Shown here piece after piece: positions 1 through 10,830 of a stretch of DNA of 64,000 nt. Origin of the DNA: Macrostomum hystrix (taxonomy: Eukaryota; Platyhelminthes; Macrostomidae); the NCBI GenBank assembly GCA_950097015.1, contig CATNEN010000039.1, positions 14,292,501 to 14,356,500 of the forward strand, given 5' to 3'. The translations under genes and the position numbers were made by a program. The stretch's first letter is position 1, and the number at the start of each line of letters is the position of its first letter. Under the pieces are notes generated by a model, which searched no databases, was not told the origin of the DNA, and saw nothing but the letters and a program-made list of their open reading frames with translations.

Positions 1-214
1 CGCGTTATATAGCTGAGAACTGGATGCGAAATGATTTGCTAATTATATAGCCTAGCAGTTGGTGCCTGGCATACAGACTGTTTAAGGTAAAAAACTGGAA
101 ACTGGGTGATTATTAAAAAATAGAATGAAAACTTTAATGAAAGTCCGAGACTAATCTGAAAGAATTGAGGATTTCGATTCTTAGGTGGGTATCGTCCAAG
201 CCATTAGGACGATT

Positions 215-1035
215 CCCAAGCCATTAGGACGATTCCTACGTGATTGGGACCTACGTGAGTGGCAAAAGCGATTAAGACGATCCAAAAGCGATTCCTAAGC
301 GATTAGGACGATTCCAAAGCGATTACAAACATAGGACGATTCCTATGTGATTGGGACGATTCCCAAGCCATTAGGACGATTCCTACGTGATTGGGACCTA
401 CGTGAGTGGCAAAAGCGATTAAGACGATCCAAAAGCGATTACAAACATAGGACGATTCCTATGTGATTGGGACGATTCCCAAGCGATTAGGACGATTCCA
501 AAGCGATTAAGACGATTCCCAAGCCATTAGGACGATTCCCAAGCCATTAGGACGATTCCTAAAAGATTAGGACGATTCCAAAGCGATTAGGACGATTCCC
601 AAGCGATTAGGACGATTCCTACGTGATTGGGACCTACGTGAGTGGTAAAAGCGATTAAGACGATCCAAAAGCGATTACAAACATAGGACGATTCCTATGT
701 GATTGGGACGATTCCCAAGCGATTAGGACGATTCCAAAGCGATTAAGACGATTCCCAAGCCATTAGGACGATTCCCAAGCCATTAGGACGATTCCTAAAA
801 GATTAGGACGATTCCAAAGCGATTAGGACGATTCCCAAGCGATTAGGACGATTCCTACGTGATTGGGACCTACGTGAGTGGCAAAAGCGATTAAAACGAT
901 CCAAAAGCGATTCCAAAGCGATTAGGACGATTCCTACGTGATTGGGACGATTCCTAAGCGATTAGGACGATTCCAAAGCAATTAGGACGATTCCAAAGCG
1001 ATTAGGGCGATTTTTTAATGATTAGGACAAATTCT
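215..1035. repeat. Minisatellite, ~20-bp unit with ~236-bp higher-order repeat
   Basis: About 40 degenerate copies of a unit with core GATTAGGACGATTCC followed by a short variable linker. A distinctive block (CCTACGTGATTGGGACC) recurs at about 235, 382, 618 and 854. The last three are spaced by 236 bp, so the array is organised in higher-order repeats. The array is probably in an intron of, or downstream of, the ROCK-like gene that starts at 2446 on the minus strand. Confidence 0.95.
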
Positions 1036-1789
1036 CGATGGGATTGGGCTGACTCCCAGTTTCGTATACCGTATACAATAAAATAAAAATAACAGAACAC
1101 AGGAAACTTCTTCAGAAAGGTAAATTTACTAAACAGAGACGGAATTATTCGCATATAGGACAATTTCTAATAGAAATCGGAGAGATTAACGAGCACAATT
1201 TCGACATAAGCTATTTAAGTCGCAGATGCCTACAGAATGGCACGCACAGATATGTAGCAATGTGGGAGTATGGGTGGGCTACTGTTACTGGCTAAGGCTT
1301 GGCTTAGGCAATTAGCGTACGTAGCCTTTGCACGCAAAGCTGGATAGTGGAAAAATTTACCCACTCCGCTCAATCCATTTGGTTGGTTCAAATCCCTAGT
1401 CGTTCGGGTTTTTTACTATCCCTGAATCTTTGCTGGCGGCACTGCGCCGATGTTCACAATATTCCCGCTTCCCATCTGCAATCTGACTCGTGCATGCCTT
1501 AGCTTTGTCCCAAAATATTGTTGGGACCGCAATGCGATATACAGCAAGTTCTTTCTTGGTTGGGGGGGGGGAATTATTTTGAAGAGTACTTTTAAATTAT
1601 CTAGTCCGAAAGCTTTATATAATAAAAGTACATTATGCACAACGGACAATATCCACTTCTATGTAGCCAATAATTCAAGTACTTAAAATGATCAATCAGT
1701 TTGATTACTGCTGTATTAGAAATGTCACAAAGCCCTTGATTCGATTGGACATACTTAAACTTAATTAGAAATAGGAAAGGGAAATTGAA
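1036..1789. other. No gene recognised
   Basis: Single-copy, fairly AT-rich DNA with a G-run near 1561-1570. Short ORFs on both strands have no family resemblance. I looked here for the next exon of the ROCK-like kinase on the minus strand and did not find one. Confidence 0.5.
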
Positions 1790-1795
1790 TGGAAT

Positions 1796-2245
1796 GGGAT
1801 CAGGAAAATGGGAAGTCAACAGAATGGGATCAGAGAGAGGGGAAGTCAACAGAATGGGATAAGAGAAAGGGGAGTTAACAGAATGGGATCAGAGAAAAAG
1901 AAATTAAAAGAAGGGGATCAGAGAAAGGGGGAGTCAACAGAATGGGATCAGAGAAAGGGGAAGTCAACAGAATGGGATCAGAGAGAGGGGAAGTCAACAG
2001 AATGGGATCAGAGAAAGGGGAGTTAACAGAATGGGATCAGAGAAAAAGAAATTAAAATAAGGGGATCAGAGAAAGGGGAAGTCAACAGAATGGGATCAGA
2101 GAGAGGGGAAGTCAACAGAATGGGATCAGAGAGAGGGGAAGTCAACAGAATGGGATCAGAGAAAGGGGAAGTCAACAGAATGGGATCAGAGAGAGGGGAA
2201 GTCAACAGAATGGGATCAGAGAGAGGGGAAGTCAACAGAATAGGT
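1796..2245. repeat. Minisatellite, 30-bp unit
   Basis: About 15 copies of a 30-bp unit with core GGGGAAGTCAACAGAATGGG. Two copies are disrupted by an insert rich in AAAAAGAAATTAAAA (near 1895 and 2041). The array starts about 35 bp inside the putative first intron of the ROCK-like gene. Because 30 is a multiple of 3, the array gives long but meaningless ORFs. Confidence 0.95.
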
Positions 2246-2282
2246 GTGTAAATAGAAACACAGATCAAACTTTGCCGCTCAC

Positions 2283-2446
2283 CTATCCAGAAACTGTGAC
2301 ACATTCTTGGACTTGCGTATAAGCGGATACTTCAAATCGTCGCACAGGGCGCTGACGCAATCCAACAGGCTGTCAATATTGATAGCCGAGCTGTTGCGCA
2401 ATACCTCAGACTCGATGGCCATCTGGCCAGTGGGCTGGTTGCTCAT
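2283..2446 (-). CDS. ROCK: N-terminal coding exon of a Rho-associated kinase-like gene (partial)
   Basis: Reading the minus strand from the ATG at 2446 gives 54 codons. They end exactly at a consensus donor (AG|GTGAGC, GT at 2282-2281). The segment LLDCVSALCDDLKYPLIRKS followed by KNVSQFLDR aligns with the stretch before the kinase domain of ROCK1/2 (LLDGLDALVYDLDFPALRKN, KNIDNFLSR). In that family this region forms the N-terminal dimerisation extension, and the enzyme phosphorylates myosin regulators downstream of RhoA. The kinase domain and coiled coil are not visible and should lie beyond position 1. The first intron would contain the arrays at 1796-2245 and 215-1035. MRCK/DMPK kinases share a weaker version of the motif, so they are the main alternative. 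Confidence 0.72.
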
Positions 2447-2824
2447 TGGCTAGTTGAGTTTAGCAGAAATTTATAATTTATGTTGTTAGAGTACAGTTTG
2501 GAGACCGTTTGGTTAAACGCATGCAACACTAATCCAATCTAGCTGAAATCAATGCAGACATGATTTTATGAGATTATAAAAAGCATAATTATGATGGAAA
2601 ACAGATGATTTTTTAGCCATAGTCTGAAGAAGAAAACATTTCGCCTAATATTTTCTAATCTTCCAATGCGCTAGGAAATAAACATAATTTTTCTGAGAAA
2701 TACAAAAGCTAACTTTATTGTTAATAAATGAGTAATGAAATATTTTAAAGAATCAAAACTATTCAGAGAGATTCAAAGAGTAGGTTTTCAAAGAACCAAT
2801 AGACTACTACAGACCACAGAGGTA
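2447..2824. promoter_or_regulatory. Presumed upstream region of the ROCK-like exon
   Basis: AT-rich single-copy DNA between the ROCK-like start codon and the next array. I see no clear TATA box or Inr, so a promoter role is inferred from position only. Confidence 0.25.
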
Positions 2825-3033
2825 TACAACAGACTGAGTATACAAGAAACAGACTGAGTATACAAGAAACAGACTGAGTATACAAGAAACAGACTGAGTA
2901 TACAAGAAACAGACTGAGTATACAAGAAACAGACTGAGTATACAAGAAACAGACTGAGTATACAAGAAACAGACTGAGTATACAAGAAACAGACTGAGTA
3001 TACAAGAAACAGACTGAGTATACAAGAAACAGA
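2825..3033. repeat. Minisatellite, perfect 20-bp unit
   Basis: About ten nearly identical copies of ACAAGAAACAGACTGAGTAT. Near-perfect identity suggests recent expansion. The AAGAAACAGACTG core is shared with the larger array that follows, so the two probably arose from one seed. Confidence 0.95.
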
Positions 3034-3084
3034 CCAAGAATTAAAAAACAGACAGCGCTTTCAAAAAATCCGATTAGGGTCTCA

Positions 3085-5225
3085 AGGAAGCAGACTGGGT
3101 TTCAAAGAAACAGACTGGGTTTCAAAGAAACAGACAGGGATTTTAAAGAAAGACTGGGATTTCAAAGAAACAGACAGGGATTTCTGAGAAACGGACTGGG
3201 ATTTCAAAGAAACAGACAGGGATTTTAAAGAAACAGACTAGGATTTTAAAGAAAGACTGGAATTTCAAAGAAACAGACAGGGATTTCTGAGAAACGGACT
3301 GGGATTTCAAAGAAACAGACAGGGATTTTAAAGAAACAGACTTGGATTTCAAAGAAACAGACTGGGTTTCAAAGAAACAGACAGGGATTTTAAAGAAAGA
3401 CTGGGATTTCAAAGAAACAGACTGGGATTTTAAAGAAAGACTGGGATTTCAAAGAAACAGACTAGGATTTTAAAGAAAGACTGGAATTTCAAAGAAACAG
3501 ACAGGGATTTCTGAGAAACGGACTGGGATTTCAAAGAAACAGACAGGGATTTTAAAGAAACAGACTTGGATTTCAAAGAAACAGACTGGGTTTCAAAGAA
3601 ACAGACAGGGATTTTAAAGAAAGACTGGGATTTCAAAGAAACAGACTGGGATTTTAAAGAAAGACTGGGATTTCAAAGAAACAGACTAGGATTTTAAAGA
3701 AAGACTGGAATTTCAAAGAAACAGACAGGGATTTCTGAGAAACGGACTGGGATTTCAAAGAAACAGACAGGGATTTTAAAGAAACAGACTTGGATTTCAA
3801 AGAAACAGACTGGGTTTCAAAGAAACAGACAGGGATTTTAAAGAAAGACTGGGATTTCAAAGAAACAGACTAGGATTTTAAAGAAAGACTGGAATTTCAA
3901 AGAAACAGACAGGGATTTCTGAGAAACGGACTGGGATTTCAAAGAAACAGACAGGGATTTTAAAGAAACAGACTTGGATTTCAAATAAACAGACTAGGAT
4001 TTCAAAGAAACAGACTAGGGTTTGAAAGAAACAGACTGGGATTTTAACGAAACTGACTGGGGTTTCTAAGAAACAGACAGGGATTTTAAAAAAACAGACT
4101 GGGATTTCAAAGAAACAGACTAGGGTGTCAAAGAAACAGACTGGGGTTTCAAAGAAACAGACTGGGATTTTAAAGAAACAGACTGGGATTTCAAAGAAAC
4201 AGACTGGGATTTCTAAGAAACAGACAGGGATTTAAAAAACAGACAGGGATTTTAAAGAAACAGACTGGGTTTCAAAGAAACAGATTGGGATTTGAAAAAA
4301 ACAGATTGGGATTTGAAAGAAACAGACTGGGTTTCAAAGAAACAGACTGGGATTTTTAAAAAACATATTGGTATTTCAATGAAACAGACGGATTTTAAAG
4401 AAACAGACTGGGTTTCAAAGAAACAGACTGGGATTTTTAAAAAACAGACAGGGATTATAAAGAAACAGACTGGGTTTCAAAGAAACAGACTAGGATTTTA
4501 AAGAAACAGACTGGGATTTCTAAAAAAAAGATTGGGATTTCAAAGAAACAGACTAGGATTTCAAAGAAACAGACTGGGTTTTAAAGAAACAGACTGGGAT
4601 TTTAAAGAAACAGACAGGGGTTTCAAAGAAACAGACTGGGATTTCAAAGAAACAGACTGGGATTTCAAAGAAACAGACTGGGATTCCAAAGAAAAAGACG
4701 GATTCCAAAGAAAAAGACCGGGATTTCAAAGAAACAGACTGGGATTTTAAAGAAACAGACTGGGATTACAAAGACACAGATTGTGATTTCAAAGAAACAG
4801 ACTGGGATTTAAAAGAAAAAGACTGGGATTTCAAAGAAACATAATGGGATTTCAAAGAAACAGACAGGGATTTTAAGGAAACAGACTGGGTTTCAAAGAA
4901 ACAGACTGGGATTACAAAGACACAGATTGGGATTTCAAAGAAACAGACTGGGATTTAAAAGAAAAAGACTGGGATTTCAAATAAACAGACAGGGATTTTA
5001 AAGAAACAGACTGGGATTTCAAAGAAACAGACTGGGATTCCAAAGAAACAGACATGGATTTTAAAGAAACAGACTCGGATTTCAAAGAAACAGACTGGGA
5101 TTCCAAAGAAACAGACTGTGTTTCAAAGAAACAGACAGGGATTTCAAAGAAACAGACTGGGGATCAAAGACAGATTGGGATACCAAAGAAACAGACTGGG
5201 ATTTAAAATAAATGGACTGGGATTT
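3085..5225. repeat. Large minisatellite, ~20-22-bp unit with 224-bp higher-order repeat
   Basis: Roughly 100 copies of a unit with core AAAGAAACAGACTGGGATTT, varying by 1-2 bases. Between about 3240 and 3980 the variants recur as a block: the same order of variants returns after 224 bp. The proximal part is homogenised into higher-order repeats and the distal part is more degenerate. Confidence 0.95.
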
Positions 5226-5804
5226 TTAAAAAAGAGGCAATGTACTTTAAAAAATAATATATACCTTTGAAGAACCATATTAATTACCTACCGAGAAAAG
5301 AAATAAAAAATATGGCATTTGAATAGTTAATATATAATCGTTTTTTGCCAATGCAAAGAAAAAACTACTTTGAAATGCTAAAAACCTGGTTTTCACAATT
5401 TCGTTCTTAATCAAGGTATTTACCTGGCCAGTACAGGGTCAGCTTCATGGAAGCAAGAAAAAAAGACATGGAAACCAGTATAATAAATTTGCATGGAGGG
5501 TAGTATGGAGGGTACAATTTAGGAATTCTATAAACATAAATGGATTATTTACAACCTAGGCAAGAACAATTTAAGAAAGAAGAAAGAAAACCGATGAAAG
5601 TAGCACAAACTAGGAATTGTTTCAGGAAAAATGCGCTTTTATTTAATTTTCTTTAATTTTTTCTTGCATTACAACAGGCATCGAATGAGTGTCAGCCTCT
5701 CATGCATGTCTAACAATAAATGAATTTGTCTTTTCAGCTTAGACTTGATTGGTTTTTGATAAATTCTAAATGATAGAAATATTCAGTAGAAGAGCTGCAG
5801 ACAT
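5226..5804. other. No gene recognised
   Basis: AT-rich single-copy DNA. I see no ORF with family resemblance and no repeat boundary in it. Confidence 0.5.
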
Positions 5805-5965
5805 GTGAGGAGTTAGGTGGAAGAGCGGTCTGACGCGTTTACCTCTCGCACCTGAGCTCGATTCTACGACGAGGCCGCTTTGGGCGCAGCCGCGGAGAGA
5901 AGGCTTGGGGGCTTGTCGTGCAATTTGCGCCCTTGAGGGCCAACCTCGAAGGCACAGTGAGGGTG
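5805..5965 (+). mobile_element. SINE family I, 3'-truncated copy
   Basis: tRNA-like head with box A-like GGAAGAGCGG and box B-like GAGCTCGATTC, then the family body (GCGCAGCCGCGGAGAGAAGG, TTGAGGGCCAACCTCGAAGG, CACAGTGAGGGTGTAGAC). The same body occurs at 25447, 30489 and 42313. The copy stops at the GTGTACAC-like motif, exactly where an 18-bp minisatellite begins. Confidence 0.85.
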
Positions 5966-6290
5966 TAGACACGGGAGAGATGAGACACGGGAGAGATGAG
6001 ACACGGGAGAGATGAGACGGGGGAGAGATGAGACACGGGAGAGATGAGACACGGGAGAGATGAGACACGGGAGAGATGAGACGGGGGAGAGATGAGACAC
6101 GGGAGAGATGAGACACGGGAGAGATGAGACACGGGAGAGATGAGACACAGGAGAGATAAGACACGGGAGAGATGAGAACGGGAGAGATAAGACACGGAAG
6201 AGATCATGAGACACGTGAGAGATGAGACGGGGGAGAGATGAGACGGGGGAGATATGAGACGGGGGAGAGATAAGACGGGGGAACGGGAGG
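5962..6290. repeat. Minisatellite, 18-bp unit
   Basis: About 18 copies of GAGACACGGGAGAGATGA. The first copy overlaps the GTGTAGACACGGG end of the truncated SINE. Related motifs form the arrays at 22555-23310 and, as the reverse complement, near 16810-16975. Confidence 0.93.
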
Positions 6291-6547
6291 CTAAGGAGGA
6301 TACTGAAGGTGTCGGAAGGGGCAACGGACCCCTAGGATTTGGGAGCCTTCGATGGTCGCATCTGGCCTGCGGGCCTGAGTTTGCCGATCCGTGATCTAAA
6401 GGCTTAAATTTCAACGTATAAGTGATTTTTTAATAAACGGGATTTTGCAGACTTGTGAAATTTTTCAAAGCCATCACCATAAAAGCAGCTAAAGACCGAA
6501 AACAAGCAGAAACCAACAAACAGACAAACAGGCTACTGACGCCTCAC

Positions 6548-9500
6548 TTAGGTAGCAAAATCTGCGTCACTAATAATCTCAGCGGCGTGAGTAGCTCCGG
6601 CAGTAACTGAGCAGTCGGCTTCAACAATGCAGTCGCGCAGATTGCAGCCGTCCTGACAGTCGGCACCGGGGCACAGGATGCAATTTGTGAGGCTGGCGCC
6701 TTCGCCAACAATGGCGCCGTCCATCAATACGCAGTCGTTTAGGCGCGATTTTGGACCAATAGTGCAATTGGCACCGATGAAACAGCGCTTGACAACGGCG
6801 TCCGTAGCAACGGTGGCTGCGGAGTGAATATTGGGCCCTGATGGCTGCTGCTGCTGTTGCTGTTCATGTCTTGGTTTGCGCTGTTGCTGACGCAGTAGAG
6901 CCCGAGTTGCCTCCGCGTAGGCTGGCAGATGATTCACTCGAATGCACAGGGCATCAGCTGGAACAACGTAGGCGAACACCTGCGGTGCGGAGCCAGGGGG
7001 TTGGCGAGCCTCACTGAAGGAACGGAGGGTGACTAAATAGTTTCACTGGATAAACGGAGGAGTTGCTAAGGAGGCTTACTGAAGGAACGAAGGAGTTGCT
7101 AAGGAGGCTTACTGAAGGAACGAAGGAGTTGCTAAGGAGGCTTACTGAAGGAACGAAGGAGTTGCTAAGGAGGCTCACTGAAGGAACGAAGGAGTTGCTA
7201 AGGAGGCTTACTGAAGGAATGAATGGTGACTGAAGAGGCTCACTGAAGAAACGGAAGAGTGGTTGAAGAGGCTCACTGAAGGAACGTGAAGCAGTTGAAG
7301 AGGCTCACTGAAGGAACGGTGGAGCAGTTGAAGAGGCTCACTGAAGGAACGGTGGAGCAGTTGAAGAGGCTCACTGAAGGAACGGTAGAGCAGTTGAAGA
7401 GGCTTACTGAAGGAACGGTGGAGCAGTTGAAGAGGCTTACTGAAGGAACGGTGAAGCAGTTGAAGAGGCTCACTGAAGGAACGGTGGAGCAGTTGAAGAG
7501 GCTTACTGAAGGAACTGAGGGGTGGCTGAAGATGAGATTAGCACACATACCTGACAGGCATTGCTCTCATCAAAAGCGCCGCCATAGCTGTCTGACTGAC
7601 GTAGTACAGTCGGCCACGCTAGTCGATCTCCTCTAGATGACTGCTGCTGCTGCTGCTGCTGTTGCTGTTGCTGTTGTTGCTGCTGCTGCGGCTGCTGCTG
7701 CTGTTGCTGTTGCTGCTCCTGCTGCTCCAGCAACTGTTTGAAGCCATCTGTGGCGTTGAATTGCAAGCTATTCACAATATGCGGCAGGCATTCGCCTTTG
7801 AACATGGCCAGCTTCTGCAGTCGCTGATGCTCGCACAGCCAGCGCAGGACGTCGCGTCTCAATGCGTACAGATGAGCGTCCAATAGGCAGCGCAACATGT
7901 CGAAGCTGTGACCGAAGCGCTCGTGCTGCAGATCGGCTAGCTGGATTGGGACACGCCGGCCTAGGTCAGCCTCACCGTGTAGAAACACAACCCTGTGTTC
8001 GCCCTGACGGCACACAAACATTGAGAATGGGACACTTTACACTGAATCAACTTTTTGCCTATTATTTGTGGTTTTTGCCACCAACAATGCCACCAACAAG
8101 GCGCAGTGCCAATTCGTGTAAGAAATACACTAGCGCTTATGGAAAAAAATCCGACCTTCAAACAGAACCATTGAATATCTTGACGGTCCGCTGAGCTGGC
8201 GACTTGATTCTTGTTTCAGAAGATGCGCAACAAAAAGTTTGACCATGTTCTTGAGAGTTTCGTGTGCTTGCGCTGCTCCGTTTGGGTGCAGCAAAAATTA
8301 TCATTGGGTAAACCCCACAATTGAATGCATCAAGCTTTCAAGTGGGATTTAACACACAAAATCCTATGAGCACACAATTTGGACAAATGGATAGATTTTC
8401 CGTCTGCGGCCGTGCGTCAAACAATCGCGGACTCCATCAGCCCCTCCAAAAGCATACCTGTACATAACAGCACTCGGCCAGCTGTGCAGAGCTAGCCGGC
8501 GGATGGGGTCCATAGGGCGCCGCCGCTAGGCCAATCAGATCGCGATCCGGCTTCGCTTTAATCTTGCCGCCAGGTGTTACTGCCTGCGGCTGCTGCTGCT
8601 GTTGTTGTTTCTGCTGCTGTTCAGAAACCGGAGTCCGATTGCTAAGCAGCATGGTCAGGGGGCACAGCCGCTTGTCATGTACATCGGTAACCAATCGCAG
8701 TAGGCCTGCCTCGCACAGTAGGTCACCGCTAATCACTATCACATTGTCGGCTTTAGCCCGATCGGCATAGCGACGCAAAGCTTCCATTGTGCCGAGGGCA
8801 TCTTCCTCGCGCAGCTCGATGTATTCGAAAACTCCAGACGAAACGGCATCGGGAAATAGGCGCGACAGGTTGGCCTCAATGTCGCTTCTGGATTTAAAAG
8901 TAAACAAATTCAAGAGAATGATGCAGCAAATACAATTCATTACAGAAGATTGCATCCTCTAACTCATTACAGCAGATTGCATTCTGTCACTCATTACAGC
9001 AGATTGCATCCTGTCACTCATTACAGCAGATTGCATCCTCTCACTCATTACAGCAGATTCCATCCTGTCACTCATTACAGCAGATTGCATCCTGTCACTC
9101 ATTACAGCAAATTGCATTCTGTCACTCATTACAGCAAATTGCATCCTGTCACTCATTACAGCAGATTGCATCCTCTCACTCATTACAGCAGATTGCATCC
9201 TGTCACTCATTACAGCAGATTGCATCCTGTCACTCATTACAGCAGATTCCATCCTGTCACTCATTACAGCAGATTCCATCCTGTCACTCATTACAGCAGA
9301 TTGCATCCTCTCACTCATTACAGCAGATTCCATCCTGTCACTCATTACAGCAGATTGCATCCTGTCACTCATTACAGCAAATTGCATTCTGTCACTCATT
9401 ACAGCAAATTGCATCCTGTCACTCATTACAGCAGATTGCATCCTCTCACTCATTACAGCAGATTCCATCCTGTCACTCATTACAGCAGATTCCATCCTCT

Positions 9501-9952
9501 CACTCATTACAGCAGATTGCATCCCCTCACTCATTACAGCAGATTCCATCCTGTCACTCATTACAGCAGATTCCACCCTGTCACTCATTACAGCAGATTG
9601 CATCCTGTCACTCATTACAGCAGATTGCATCTTGTCACTCATTACAGCAGATTGCATCCTGTCACTCATTACAGCAGATTGCATCCTGTCACTCATTACA
9701 GCAGATTCCACCCCAGCCACTCATTACAATGGACTTTATCCCACCTATTCTCACTCCAGTAAAATTAACTCACTTAAAAGTCTCCAATACAACAAGTGTT
9801 ATTCTTGCAATTCCATGCGATCTGAGCAGCCTAATCGGATAATAAACTAAAGGCAATCCGCCAACATGTAGCAGTGCTTTGCATGAATTGCCAATTAGAC
9901 AGCGAACACCGTTGCCAAGACCAGCTGCAAGGACAACTGCCTCATAAGACAT
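6548..9952 (-). CDS. EIF2B3: Translation initiation factor eIF2B subunit gamma
   Basis: Four exons on the minus strand: 9952-9774, 8887-8458, 8003-7551 and 6979-6548. All have GT-AG junctions and matching phases, giving 497 residues (human about 452). eIF2B gamma is part of the cytosolic guanine-nucleotide exchange complex that recharges eIF2. The N-terminus has the nucleotidyltransferase-like start (EAVVLAAGLGNG, CKALLHVGGLPLVYYPI) and later ISGDLLCEAGLL and LLDAHLYALRRDVL. The last exon has the hexapeptide left-handed beta-helix (CFIGANCTIGPKSRLNDCVL onward). The pyrophosphorylase loop is degenerate, as expected for a non-catalytic paralogue. The extra length is mostly glutamine: tracts near residues 115-125, about 297-327 and in exon 4. 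Introns 1 and 3 hold minisatellites. The start at 9952 is the only ATG that precedes the conserved EAVVLAAG. Confidence 0.93.
7030..7530. repeat. Minisatellite in intron 3 of eIF2B gamma, 33-bp unit
   Basis: About 15 copies with core GAGGCTTACTGAAGGAACG. Two sub-blocks differ in the second half of the unit: AAGGAGTTGCTAAG up to about 7230, then GTGGAGCAGTTGAA. The array ends about 20 bp from the intron's donor at 7550 and fills nearly the whole intron. Confidence 0.93.
8004..8457. other. Intron 2 of eIF2B gamma
   Basis: 454-bp intron without a tandem repeat. Donor is CAG|GTATGC at 8457-8456. The acceptor CAG lies at 8006-8004. Nothing else is recognised in it. Confidence 0.7.
8945..9725. repeat. 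Minisatellite in intron 1 of eIF2B gamma, 27-bp unit
   Basis: About 29 copies with core CATTACAGCAGATTGCATCC followed by TGTCACT. Third-position-like variants (GCATCC/CCATCC, CTGTC/CTCTC) alternate. Because the unit is 27 bp, both strands stay open for more than 250 codons. These reading frames are artefacts of the repeat. Confidence 0.95.
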
Positions 9953-10174
9953 GCCTCAGCTTAGAATGTCTTCCAGTTATTTAATGGTAGTTTGCACTTA
10001 GTTTGCTGAATAACAGTAAATGTGTGACTTGCTGAAATAATTATAATTGTCTGTGTAGGATGCAATAGAATGTTTCAATTGAAACTAATTAAACCATGGT
10101 ACTATGGCAAAGCTGCACAGGCCAATATTAAATATTGGTGGATTAAATAAAGATTTTGATTGTACTTATAGACA

Positions 10175-10830
10175 GTGCCTTAATAATAATAATAATTGCA
10201 GGAGGGCTGTGGACAACAGCACATCATTTTGGTGAAACAAGACACACAACCAGCAAAGAGGCAATTCTGCCCATTTTGCTGACTCCTAAGCACACATGCA
10301 CTCAGATACTGTACACAGGCATATGCTTACACAGGTGTACATACATCTGTCCTGACTTAATCATCATCAGGCAGTGTACACATACATACGCAACCTCCCA
10401 AATCTTAGCCGGCCGTGCCACTTAGTTTTTGCTCTCATTTGCGACTTAGTTCATTTCATTGCTCTATTTACGACTTAGTTTGCTCTCATTTGCTCTCTTT
10501 TTCTCTCCCCTTTTTCCTTTTCTTCACGCCTTCCTTTTTTGTCCCTTGGTCCCCCCTTTGATTTTTTTGCACTTGGTCAATTGGTTTTTGCGACTTACCT
10601 TGCTTGGCCCTTGTTTCACCCGGCCGGTTCGGCTGGGTCGGCCAGGTGTTGCGCATGTATGAGTGTACACTGTCACTGTGCCTTGGTGGTTGGCCTTCAA
10701 AGGGCATGAATTGCAAAACAAGCCCCCCAAAGCCTTCTCTCTGTGGCTGCACCCCAAATAAATGTGGCCTTGCAATGAAATCAAGCTTAGGGACACATTG
10801 TTTGGCAAGAAAGACAAATGGATTGCTTTT
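10175..10830 (-). mobile_element. SINE family I, old copy interrupted by a MITE
   Basis: Reverse-complement SINE I. The (ATT)n tail is at 10183-10197, then the conserved 3' body with GGCAGTGTACA at about 10371. After an interruption the middle and tRNA-like head continue from 10662 to about 10830 (GTGCCTTGGTGGTTGGCC, AAGCCTTCTCTCTGTGGCTG). The head is heavily diverged, mostly at CpG positions, so the copy is old. Confidence 0.85.
10381..10661. mobile_element. Non-autonomous TIR element (hAT-like MITE) nested in a SINE
   Basis: 281 bp beginning CATACATACGCAAC and ending with the inverted GTTGCGCATGTATG (13 of 14 match). It is flanked by the 8-bp direct repeat AGTGTACA at 10373-10380 and 10662-10669. 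Deleting it and one repeat copy restores the SINE consensus GGCAGTGTACACT, which proves the insertion. An 8-bp duplication points to the hAT superfamily. The inside is T- and CT-rich and encodes no transposase. Confidence 0.85.

Noticed and set aside
1-5225. CRISPR array
   Set aside because: Units are contiguous without unique spacers, the DNA is eukaryotic, and no cas genes are present. These are minisatellites.
8950-9762. Long ORFs on both strands through the 27-bp array
   Set aside because: They lie inside eIF2B gamma intron 1 and follow the repeat period. No coding signature.
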